Under the pieces are notes generated by a model that had not been told where the DNA came from, ran no database searches, and worked only from the letters and a program-made list of their open reading frames with translations. From Strongylocentrotus purpuratus (Eukaryota > Echinodermata > Echinoidea > Camarodonta > Strongylocentrotidae), in contig NW_022145558.1 in assembly GCF_000002235.5 (NCBI RefSeq), positions 1,176,501 to 1,240,500 of the forward strand: DNA of 64,000 nucleotides, written 5' to 3'. This document shows, piece after piece, positions 23,561-34,762 of this stretch. Position 1 is the first letter of the stretch. The number at the start of each line of letters is the position of its first letter. The position numbers and the translations under genes are program-made.

Positions 23561-25356
23561 GAACATGTATTAGCCTATGAAGACGACAACTTTGTAGTGC
23601 ACCAGCGAAATATAGATCTTTTACATGTTAAGTAAAGATTTGCATATTCATGGCTCTTTTTCACTTAGGCCTATTAGCATAATATCGCTATGAAAAAACA
23701 AAACAAAACAATGTGCATGCGTTACTATCGATCGGATCCTGGGGCCAGTCCCGAGCTAAAAGTGTTGAGCAAAGGTCAGAGTGTGTGTGTGTGGGGGGGG
23801 GGGGGGGTAATAAACGCTTAAATGGGAAACATGGGGGCAAGAAACTTCACTGTTAGTAGAGTGGAAATGACATAAAGAAATTTCAGTGTTTCCATGGCAA
23901 ACATAATGACCCGATTTCACCGTCTGCCTCAATCTTTTTTGGGCCTCTCAATTGTTTGTTCCTTGTTTTATTCATATTTTGTATTTTTCTTCTTTTTAAT
24001 CAGTCAGATTTCTCATATCATTTAGCCCACTTAACATGTGCCATTTTCAGTGCCCAAATGATAAATCATTCATAAAATGTTCATATTGTGCCCCCCTCCG
24101 AACCGTAAAATTTGGATCCAGACCCCCCTTCAAATACTGAAATGTCCATTTATAGCCCTAATAACCCCCCTCCCACCACCACCATGGTTGCCCATGCTGT
24201 TTGGCACTCGCTTACTTATTTTGTTTTTTAACATTGCCTCCCCTATCCCCCTCCACACTGTAAAGAATTTGTTATACTGCATACTCTATTTTTGCCCTGC
24301 CAACTCTCTTATTGCCGCCTTCCCTCAATCTCACGAAAGACTGTATCAGTACCGTCACACCCTAGTCACACAGCTATGCCATTAAAGAGTAAAACATTTT
24401 GTGCTTACATCATCATAATCACCATCGTCACATATCTTTCACAAAATAAGAAAATGAAAGAAAAACAATTGAGCAATAATTTTATTAACATTTATAAACT
24501 CATCTATGAGGATAACATTTTAATAATGATCTTTTCAAATGCAGCATAACATAATATTACATCAGCAAAATGAAGGCAACAGAATGGGGAAGGGGCTGTT
24601 GTCTCTTGAACACATATTTTTATGGTTTGAGATTTCGCAATAAATTACAAAATTTAAGTATTTTAGAATAAAATTCAGATTATAAAATCAATTATCAACA
24701 TGCTATTTTACTATGTAAAGCACAGGTGTATAGTGATTTGTATGAGTATTTTTTTTCTATATAAGGAACTATTGGTGTTGTTGTTTATCATTATCATTAT
24801 CGTTTTAATTATTATCAATATTATAAATATTGTCATTATTGTTTTGACTCCGACATCATTACATTTTCCCCTTCAATTTAATATCCATCCCTAATATATT
24901 TGTCATTACAAAAAAAATAATAATACTTTCAGGATCCTTGATATCCTAACCTGAACGAAGCTTGGTAAACTAACCTCCTGGGACAACCTGCCAAAAAAAA
25001 AAACAAGGAGAGAAGCACGAAATTAAGATTTAAACTCGATCCAATCATTAGAATTTTAAAAAAAATAGTACCTCCTAACTATTATGTCTTACGTATTAGT
25101 TTTATTGACAAATTATAGACCTATGTCCACGTGATAGGTCCTGTTTTAAAGTGTATAGTTTGGGTTCACATTCATTTCCAAAAGCTTTACAAGATACATA
25201 GCAACATAAGATGACAGTTCCCTCGAAATATTGGTGATATCAGACTTCTAGTAAAGAGGGCTGTAACCCCCCTTTCCCCACAGTACGAAACACAAATGTA
25301 TAAAGTCCAAGATGAGTGCAATGTTTGCAATGTTCGCAACCCATGCGTCCTGTACC
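23561..25356. other. Intergenic, no gene seen
   Basis: Contains a (TG)n/poly-G tract at 23780-23807, transposon-like poly-C stretches at 24090-24180, and ATT/ATC-rich simple sequence at 24775-24840. Short open frames have no recognisable domain. Confidence 0.5.
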
Positions 25357-25360
25357 TTAA

Positions 25361-25856
25361 AGGTATAGACCAGTTTTGGAAAGCCCCCCTTCCCCCCTGT
25401 CAAAAAATGAAATTGAAGCTCTTATTACTAATTGTGTGAAAGAATATGTTTTTACTAAAACATGATGATACAAGTTTTGCCGGGAAACCGCCTACTTATT
25501 GATATATTTGGTAAATTATTATATCTATCCGGACGGGGTAGATATCGCGTAGTTCCATATACATTTTTATGTGTACAGTGCTTGTAACTTTACCAAGACT
25601 GGGCCAAATTTCTTATCATTTTTATGATTCCAGAACATTGCAGCACACACCAATACTTATATGCTAGATGATCAACCTTTTCTGATCGATTCCACAACGA
25701 GAATGTGCATACATTGTGTGCGGGTAAGCCTGAATCCAATGACCGGGTTAATAATATACTTTTCTGTAAAGCGCTTTGAGAGGGCCTCCGGCCCTAAAAG
25801 GCTATGTAAGAACGAGCTATTATTCTTATTATTATGACCAGAACTGATCTATACCT
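25361..25856. mobile_element. TTAA-flanked MITE (496 bp)
   Basis: TTAA at 25357-25360 and 25857-25860 borders inverted termini AGGTATAGACCAGTTTTGG and AGGTATAGATCAGTTCTGG. Internal sequence (tgtgtacagtgcttgtaa, then accaagactgggccaaattt) is shared with the MITE at 28081-28461. Near its right end is aaagcgctttgagagggcc plus an ATT-rich tail, a motif common in deuterostome repeats. Confidence 0.85.
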
Positions 25857-25860
25857 TTAA

Positions 25861-28076
25861 TATTAGATCTACACAATAACATCTGATTATCATGCTAGGA
25901 TAAAATGCATGTACAGGTTAGCAGTTTCTATGTATTTTCATGTCCTTTAGAGTTAGAAATAAATATCCATTTGATATTAAGGGTTGGAGACAGAATTCTC
26001 AAAAAACAACCACGAAAAAAGGGGGTTGAATAATCCTGAAAAATCACTATAAACAAAGGAAATATTTAAACATTAGTAATATACAAATTCAAGAATACAT
26101 AATTTGTCTAAATATTTTTTCCTTAACATTTCAAACAAGGCACTGTACCATAAGAGCACAATCAGGGGGGGGGGGGAGGGGGTTAGGATTGGGGAAGTTA
26201 GGAAGAGACTCCTTTTTATGGGGGGGGAGGTAGATCTAGTCTAGCTTTATCCGAACTACGCTGAATCAGGACCTGGATCACTATGCTTCAACACCAAGTC
26301 ATAATTGCCCATTTGAAGGTCTATGCCACTGGCAATGTCACGTGCGAAAAAAGGATCGCAGGTAAAAATCTACCTTTGTTAACTTCGAATTCCTCATTGA
26401 AATTCCATGTTGATCCTCCTAAATCATTTAATTAAAACAAAAATACTACATACACATACATAACTAAGTTCAAGGAACAGGATTCGTTCATAAATACGTG
26501 GATAAATGCTGTCTAGACATCATTTATCTCCTCATCGTAACTTGAACTTTGCTTTGTATAAGTACATTCGCAAAGCAAAGTCAAAGGTATAGTATTCTGT
26601 AATGGATGCGGGGATGAATGCAGTTTAGAGTAAACCACTCATGAGACAAGAAGACACCTACGATCGATGAACAGGCATAGTCCTAGAGCATCAATTGGTT
26701 AAAGTCAAGTAAATAGTTTCATAGTTTCAGAGTCAAAGTAATCTAGGTCCAGATTCAGCATACACTTAAGACTGTTGGAACTTGTCTATATAGTCTTTAG
26801 TCTAGATCTAACACTGAAGTGTAGGCTAGGTAAGTTATAGCCGCGCCAGCTCAGGAAACGCAGTCACTTCTTGTATGTTGTTTAATACAGCCGGCTAGCT
26901 AGCATCGGCAAAATAAAAATCATAATCCGCTTAAAAAGATCCCGGCTTGGAATCGCAATGAGACATTTGTACAATCTTTGTAACAGTTCTACATCTACCA
27001 CTCATTGTTGTCAATAATCATGGTACGAACTGAAAGTTTAAAAGTATGAGAGGTGTCGAACTGAAATATTATACGGTAAACTTCTGATAGTTTCTAGATA
27101 ATTTAACGTTTATTTAATCAATTAAATTCGTTAGGTCAGATAAAAGAAAAGGGGGTGGGATAGAGGGTATTACTTTGTGACAATGCATCGAGCCCACTGA
27201 CTTCCACGACAAAAACATCACACTCATTACAGAGATCATGACACAAAATGGACCTTTACTTACTTTTCTTTATATCATATGAAATCATATGACTTGACAA
27301 ACTTCTTTTAGAAGAGAAAATCACTTGAAAGAACAAATGTTTCATCTTTCGTGTTTGAATAGCTAAAAAGTTCCACAGACCATACACTCGCCATTTTTCA
27401 GATCCTTGTGGACATATCGTAGGAAAATTGGGAGTTAAAAAATATTGTATGCATGACCTAATACATAAAACAGTTTGTTAATAGCTTATCACCAAACAAC
27501 AATTGGCAAATTTGTGACGTCATTGCTCATGAATAAACATTGACCCTCCAAAATCGTCGTTCAAATTAGACAAAGCTCTTTATAATGCATCCAATGCGAA
27601 CCTATGACATGTCAGAGATCACAATTTTTGTTGTCCCTCTATTCCTCTTTCGAAGGACAAACTATCTATGATCAAATCGCTTTGTCATGCAATGACCATT
27701 GGTGCGTGAAATTCGGCAGGGTGTGTGTAATGACAAGATTAAAATACTATAAAACTTCGAGACAAATAAAAATAAACTATAGAAAGTTATGGCAGCTTTT
27801 GGTTTCATGGGGTAAATTTTAAAAGAATTTTAGCAATTTTTGACGAAATAGATTTTGGATTTGAATTTAAAGTTTGAAGATGGCATTGTGAAGGCCAGTT
27901 TATGCATCGCTGGTGAAAAAAACATATATCTAAAGGAACTTATTAGAAGTCGTTAGCATCTAGGAGAGTGGAGAGGCCTTAAAACGGACCAGAAACTGAC
28001 AAATGACGCCTGGACGGGTACGCATGCTTGATTTCGGAAAACGTAGAATTAGCAGACCTTGACTTTATGAAAGAGA
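25861..28076. other. Intergenic, dispersed repeats, no gene seen
   Basis: A poly-G tract lies at 26165-26180. The 27420-28060 segment is a dispersed repeat: ccttaaaacggaccagaaac and gacgcctggacggg match about 7437-7470, and gacaagattaaaatactata resembles about 59580. These copies lie in the flanks of both ANK genes. No protein is recognisable. Confidence 0.5.
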
Positions 28077-28080
28077 TTAA

Positions 28081-28461
28081 AGATAAACTTGAGTTCTAGT
28101 AAAAAAGAAAAGACATTGAATTCTCACAGAATCAAACGAAACTTACACTGAATGTTCAAAATTACAAATAAATGTCATTTGCCAAACAATTTTGGTAGAA
28201 AATGTATACTGGCTAATGAGCATAGAAAGATAATGAAATCAAGGTTGGTAGCCACGACACCTTTTGTGTAGTCCCATATACATCTTTTTGTGTACAGTGC
28301 TTGTAATTTACCAAGACTGGGCCAAATTTATTATGATTTTGATGACTCCAGAACCTTGCAGTACACACCAATACTTGCATGCTACATGATCACCTTTTTC
28401 TGATCCATTCCACATCTTTTCTTACACAATGCAATCGCATGACCAGAACTCAACTTTATCT
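28081..28461. mobile_element. TTAA-flanked MITE (381 bp), related to 25361-25856
   Basis: TTAA borders at 28077-28080 and 28462-28465 flank termini AGATAAACTTGAGTTCTAGT and AGATAAAGTTGAGTTCTGGT. The internal part matches the 25.4-kb MITE. Related single ends occur in gene B introns at about 52216 and 53063. Confidence 0.8.
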
Positions 28462-28465
28462 TTAA

Positions 28466-29133
28466 TGTGCCTAAGAAGTTTATAAGGAATCACACTTGGG
28501 GAAGGAATCTGGATTAGAATATCAAGAACTGCGTGCAGAACGAATGGGATTTTGAGGAAGAAGAAGAAAAAGAAGAATTCAGTACGCGAACGAGAACACG
28601 GTATTGTCGAAGACGTCATATTATGAATATTGATAATGATAATAACTAATAATAATTAATGCTAATCATGATGATAATATATATTAATAATATAACAATA
28701 ATGATAATTATTATAACAAATAATAATACATATAATACTCGAAAGTACAATAAGTCCTATAAATTACTCAGCAAGGCCACAATACAGATATAGCTTTCCT
28801 TCACAACCCGACGAGATAGACAAAGGGCTGGTGTGTATATACATCGTGTACATGCATTTACAGAGTGCAAGAACGTATCTGTAATATATATAACTAAATT
28901 CAGTTCGATCAAACGTTGTTTTGGAACTCACCATTATATCCCATATGAAAGTTACCGTGGTCCACGCAGTCAAACAGCACAAAATCAACCTTCTCGTATA
29001 AGCATACTGGGTAGGAGTGGGCTGATCCCTAGGGAAATGCAGCGGAACCGAAGGTTGAGTTGTTAAATGTATAGTGTTCTAGTGATGGTTTTTTTATTGC
29101 TCTTCAAAGCTGTATGTGTGTGTGTCTGGACGT
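28466..29133. other. Intergenic, AT-rich simple sequence
   Basis: 28620-28740 is an ATA/ATT-rich low-complexity stretch, and a (TG)n run at 29112-29124 abuts the inverted-repeat element. No gene is seen. Confidence 0.5.
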
Positions 29134-30830
29134 GTCGACTATGGCGGGCGAAACATGCCATATACATGACAACTATACAACCATACATCCATTCAATGGA
29201 TGTAAGGTTTTAACCAATCAGAACGCAGGAAACTGTACAACTATACAACCACTAGCTGGACCCGCGGAAATCCGCGGGATTCTAGAGGGGGGCGGGGGGT
29301 GTAAATAGATATATAGAGACTGTCTAAATTAAAACCACCAAGAACTTTATTTGCCATTCAAGCCATTAAAAAAATATACTTGTTTAGGACCCGCGGAAAT
29401 CCGCGGGATTCTGGAGGGGGGCGGGGGGTGTAAATAGATATATAGAGACTGTCTAAATTAAAACCACCAAGAACTTTATTTGCCATTCAGGCCATTACAA
29501 AATATACATGTTTAGCGTCCCCGCCCGCTTCCTTTTTGGGGGCCGCCTCCAATTTTTTTTTTTTGAAATTTTTTGAATTTTTTTTTTTTTTTTTAGGGGC
29601 CGCCTCCTATTTTTTTTTTTTGAAAGAAAAAAAACATAAAAAGCACTGCTAAAATGTATTTCTGACTTAAAAAAAAAAAAAAAAAAAACTCGGCCGCCAT
29701 CTTGAAAAATAGCCTGAATGTCAGGGAAAATGTACGGAGCGGCCATTTTGAAAGAAAAAAAAAAAAAAGGGGGGCCTCCTCCCATTTTTCTAAAAAACAG
29801 GACGCTTTAAGCATGTTTTTTTTTTAATTTGGCCTTATATTAAATTAAAAAAACAATCCAACTGTACCGGTAGTTATTCTTTAAGCCACTGGAACTGCGT
29901 AGAGTTCTGTAGAGTGGCGTACCGACTACGCAGAAATTAGGCTGCGTATTAATGGGAAAAAAGTCCCTGCGTAGGTTATGCGTAGGCTGGCGTACGGGTT
30001 TGCTTATGGTTGCTTACTGTGTTGAAAGCTTTTACTGCTTTGTCAATCTGGCGTAGGGTAGCGTACTGTTGCGTAGGCATGTAGCGTAGTGTTGCGTAAA
30101 AAGACATACTTTCTGCGTCAAGTTTCTATGCCTAAAGTACGCGAAAAAAATTAAACATGTTGAATTGTTTTTTTATATAGTTTTCGTGAATGGAGGTATG
30201 AAATCAAAGCTTATTTTGTGATTATTACGGCCATGTATACTCAAGTTTGATTATCATTTTCTAAAGGAAAGTTTTCACAAGAAAACCAATGGACTGACAC
30301 TTCAGTCGCAAGCTGCTTTCATTCAACACACAGTACAGCTGCGTGCTCGGGAAGCTCAAACACCGGCACCGGGCACCGCAGGCGTCCGACGCCTGCGGCG
30401 CCGGTGTTCGAGCTTGCTGGAGTTAAGCTGAAGTGTGTGTGAGGAGAGATCGAGAAACCACTGCACGAGCAGTAGTTGTTTTGAGAGAGAAACCACTGCA
30501 CGAGCCGTAGTTGTTTTGTAAGGAGAGAGGGAGAGAGAGAAACCACTGCACGAGCAGTAGTTGAAACCCGAGCTTTATAGACATATAGTCGTATAGTTGT
30601 ATGGTTGTATGGTTGTATAGTTGTATAGTTGTTGATTATGGCACTTCGGCCCGCACGCTGTAAACTATTCATGCGTTCGATGGATGCATAGCCGTATAGT
30701 CGTATAGTTGTATGGTTGTATAGTTGTACAGTTTCCTGCGTTCTGATTGGTTAAAACCTTACATCCATTGAATGGATGTATGGTTGTATAGTTGTCATGT
30801 ATATGGCATGTTTCGCCCGCCATAGTCGAC
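29134..30830. mobile_element. 1.7-kb element with near-perfect 117-bp terminal inverted repeats
   Basis: The left arm (29134-29250, starting GTCGACTATGGCGGGCGAAA) and right arm (30713-30830, ending ccgccatagtcgac) are inverse complements with no mismatch that I could find. Between them are a 129-bp tandem duplication (29258-29513), poly-A/poly-T tracts, a tgcgtaggct-rich segment, three copies of aaaccactgcacgagcagta (30453-30560) and gtatagttgtatggttg repeats. No transposase is encoded, so it is a non-autonomous DNA transposon or foldback element. Identical arms suggest recent insertion or arm-to-arm conversion. Confidence 0.85.
29258..29513. repeat. Two tandem copies of a 129-bp unit
   Basis: Each unit starts ggacccgcggaaatccgcgg, a short perfect palindrome, and ends near tatact/acatgtttag. 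The copies differ at only a few positions. They lie just inside the left terminal repeat of the host element. Confidence 0.85.
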
Positions 30831-31840
30831 GTATGTGCGTTTGCGTGCGTGCGTGTGTGCGTGTGCGTGTGCGTGTGTGTGTTTGTGTTTATCTAACATA
30901 TGCATTGCTTATCAAATACGTATAGCCAACTTTTATAGCTCGTTCTTTCCTGTAGGACTAGGTTACTATCCGTTTCTGATTTTGTATGTCTTAAATTGTC
31001 TCTATTTGGGTATAAATAATTAAGTTGTTAACTGTATATGTTTGGTTTACATTCGTCTCTGGATCCCTCTTCATATCTCTCTCTTTGATGACTCCTATTG
31101 TTCTCAGCAGCTAGCTCCTCTTACACCTCCTTTTCACTCCCCCTAATATCCCTCCTATATCCTCCTCCTTTTAATTCCTTCCTCTTCTTCCTCCTCCTTC
31201 TCCCCCTCCTTAGGAGTACTTAAACATGAAAAAGCCGTTGGAGGGGATGAAGTTGAGGTTATGGCATTCATTTTCTACACGTGCCTCGTAATTTTGTTGG
31301 GGAAGCTAGAGGAGTCCCCCCCCCCCCCCCTCCTCCTTACATCATGATATTGTAACATAGACAAAATAAATTCTGAATTACCCTACAATCAAACAAACAA
31401 GAATCAAACTCAGTAAAAACAAAAAACAATTGAGAACACCAAATTAATTAATTTGAGAAACTAAAAATATATGGAGCTGAACAGAAGTAATCCAAATAAA
31501 AGACAATGACGAGAAGAAGTCTAGGAGTGCTCTGATTTATTTTGCCTGCACTACAGACCTCACTTTCCTTGCTTTTACAAAATATATTCCAATACATTCA
31601 AATGAAAGAGCAAGTACCCAATAAAAGAATAGAGAATGACAGAATCCAGAAAATTGAAGAACCAAGGGTGAAAGGTGAACCAATGAGGATGGAATGGGAT
31701 TAGGATGAGTGAAGGGGGTAGTCTCATGAATAATAATGAAGCATGAACAAAAGAGACATGAAAATAACATAGAAATGAGATAAATGGCATGAACAGCTGA
31801 ATGACAGGAAAACAATTTGAAGAACTAAGAACAAAACATT
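30831..31840. other. Intergenic, microsatellite and pyrimidine-rich tract
   Basis: A (GT)n-like microsatellite (30835-30885) abuts the inverted-repeat element. Pyrimidine-rich sequence follows (31070-31215), then a poly-C run (31316-31330). Short open frames at 31537-31815 look like chance. Confidence 0.5.
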
Positions 31841-34762
31841 TAATCTATTACATAATCATGATAGAAGCCAAAATGAGGTTATTCACTGCACATAATGATA
31901 TAAACATGGTACTGAAATAAAAAATGTCTATACAAAATTCAGAAATTTAACAGTATTCAATGTTGGCTACGTAGATGTCTTCAATTGTAAGAAAAGTTGT
32001 TTCATATAAGAAAAAAAAAAAAAAAAACGTTTTCGTTATTTGTTCTGATGTTGACAATTTAACAGAATCTACTATTCAATATGCACAAGTACCACGGCTA
32101 TTTTAGGAGCATTGCATGAAAAACAAAAGCAAACTTGCTCACCGAATATAATACGATGGTAAAGAAAATAAAATGAATTCACAAATACATTTACATCTCT
32201 AAATATGTTCACAGACTTAGAGAGGTCATGGAGATCACATTTATTAAAATGACAACGGTATTTTAATCAAGCATTGTACTTTCTGAAATGCATTATTTGT
32301 TCTTCATGTCAAATTCTACTTTAAAAATGTTTCCTTTATATATAAAGATTTACACAAATCAACACCAATCACAAAATAAGTAACATATACTTTAAGTGGA
32401 ATATTTATGTACATATATACTTGTTTTTTTACCGCCATAATTAGTTGAAGAAAAAAATAATGACAAATTGACATAAGAGATTTAAAAAATATAGCATAAA
32501 GAAGTCAAGAATAAACTAATGCTTATGGAATATGGAATACTGCAGCAAGACTGCAAGAGATATATCCAAAATCACATACGATGGTTGAAAAAGGCATTAA
32601 AGTCATACATTGTCTGCAAAATAATCACATATACTCAGCAGTTCCCAATACCAGTATAAAATAGAAAATAAAATGAGAAGGGAAAGTGTATTCAAAACAT
32701 ATGCCATGATAATTTTCTTATATATACATATATATATATATATATGAAGCACAGAATCGATATTCCTTACAGTGAGTACAGTTTATAACACAGTATGTTT
32801 TTTCTTTATAAAATTTGATAGTGACTATAATAGAGAATATAAATAGTTAAATGTAACCACTAAACTAATTGAAATATACCGATATTATCATGTATTATTA
32901 ATGTTTATAACTGATATTGAGGGAAAAGAAGATTTGCCACTATAACAAATTAAGTTAATGTTACATTTAACATTCTATTCATAAAACCATGTATGCTCAA
33001 TCACATTGCATATTTAGGTAATTGAGAAATTAAACTCTTACGTAATCATGATAGAATTCAAAATGGGGTTATTCACTGCAAAAAATAATGGTATGCACAT
33101 GGTATTGAAATCACAAATGTATTTACACCATTCACCCATTTAACAGATTACGGTGTTCCAGTATTCAATATGCACATATCTAATCTCTTATGATTATGGG
33201 CATCGCATGAAAAACCAAAGCAAACTTGCTTACCAAATATATTACGGCGGTAAAGAAAAGAAAATGAATTCACAAATACATTTACATCTCAAAAGTATTT
33301 ACACACTTTAATATGGAGGTCATGGAAATCACATCTACTGAAATGACAACGGTATTTTGGTCAAGCATAGTACTTTCTGAAATGCAGTATTTTCGGGTAT
33401 TATCAAATTTCAGTGTATACACAGTTATATAAATTTCACACAAATCAACACCAATCAAAAAATGAGTAACATATGCTTCAAGTGACATATTTAGACATAC
33501 TTATGTACATATATAGGCCTACTTGTCTTTTTTCCCGCCAGAATAAGTGGAAGAAAAGAAAAATTGTCAAGTTGATGAAACAAGAGATTTTAAAAATATA
33601 GTCAAGAATTAACGAATGCTTTTGGAATATGGATTACCGCAGCAATAGATATATACAACATCACATACGATGGTTTCAAAAAAAGGTATCAAAGTCACAC
33701 AATGTCTGCAAAATAATCAAATATAGATAAACAAGAACAAAAACATGATAATCTTCCAATATATATATATATATATACACATATGTAATGAAGCACAGCA
33801 TCAGGATACTTTACAGTTAGTACGTTAATACTTTCTAACGTAGGTATGGTATTACTTCAGAAAATATGCCATGGTAATCTTCCTATATATATATATATAT
33901 ATATGGAGGCACAGAATCAATATACTTACAGTTAGTACAGTAATACTTTCTAACATAATATGGTATTAATACAGAAAATATGCCATGGTAATCTTCCTAT
34001 ATATATATATATATATATATGGAGGCACAGAATCAATATACTTTACAGTTAGTACAGTAATACTTTCTAACGTAGTATGGTATTAATACAGAAAATATGC
34101 CATGATAATCTTCCTATATATACAGTAATGAGGCAAATAATCAATACATTTTACAGTTAGTAAAGTAGGCCTAATCATTTCTAACGTAATATGGTATTAC
34201 TTCAGAAAGTTTGCCATGATAATCTTCATATATATTCATATATAATGAAGCACGTAATCAATATACTTTGCAGTTAGTACAGTAATACTTTCTAACGTAG
34301 TATGGTATTACTCCAGAAAATATGCCATGATATCTTTTTATATATACAAAGATAATGAGGCACAAAATCGATATAATTTACAGTTAGTACAGGAATACTT
34401 TTTAGTACAGTAATACTTTCTAACGTAGTATGGTATTACTCCAGAAAATATGCCATGATATCTTTTTATATATACAAAGATAATGAGGCACAAAATCGAT
34501 ATAATTTACAGTTAGTACAGGAATACTTTTTAATATACTATGGTATTACTTTAGAAAATTTGATTGTGACTATAGTAGTAGTGAATATAAAATAATAAGT
34601 TAACATTAAACTTATTAAAAACTACAGATATTGTCATGTATCAACAATGTTTATAACTGATATTGAGGAAAAAGAAGGTTTGCCACTATCAAAAATTGAG
34701 TTAATGTTACATTTAACATTTCATTCATAAAACTATATATGCTCGATCACAATACATATTTT
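31841..34762. repeat. Large tandem duplication (about 1.2 kb, second copy expanded to 1.7 kb)
   Basis: Copy 1 is about 31841-33013 and copy 2 about 33031-34762. Shared landmarks in order are cataatcatgatagaa, caaacttgctyaccraatat, gaattcacaaatacattta, aaatgacaacggtatttt, and at the ends tttgccactat and ttaatgttacatttaacatt. Copy 2 is longer because a minisatellite has grown inside it (33750-34560). No coding frame is conserved between copies. Confidence 0.85.
33750..34560. repeat. Minisatellite, 110-130 bp unit with (TA)n cores
   Basis: About six units carry tacagttagtacagtaata, ctttctaacgtagtatggta and aaaatatgccatgataatct, followed by a (TA)n run and aatgaggcacaaaatc. Two units around 34310-34510 are nearly identical. 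It accounts for most of the extra length of the second copy of the surrounding duplication. Confidence 0.85.

Noticed and set aside
29495-29814. Phe/Lys-rich open frames on the minus strand
   Set aside because: Produced by poly-A and poly-T tracts inside the inverted-repeat element; no domain is present.
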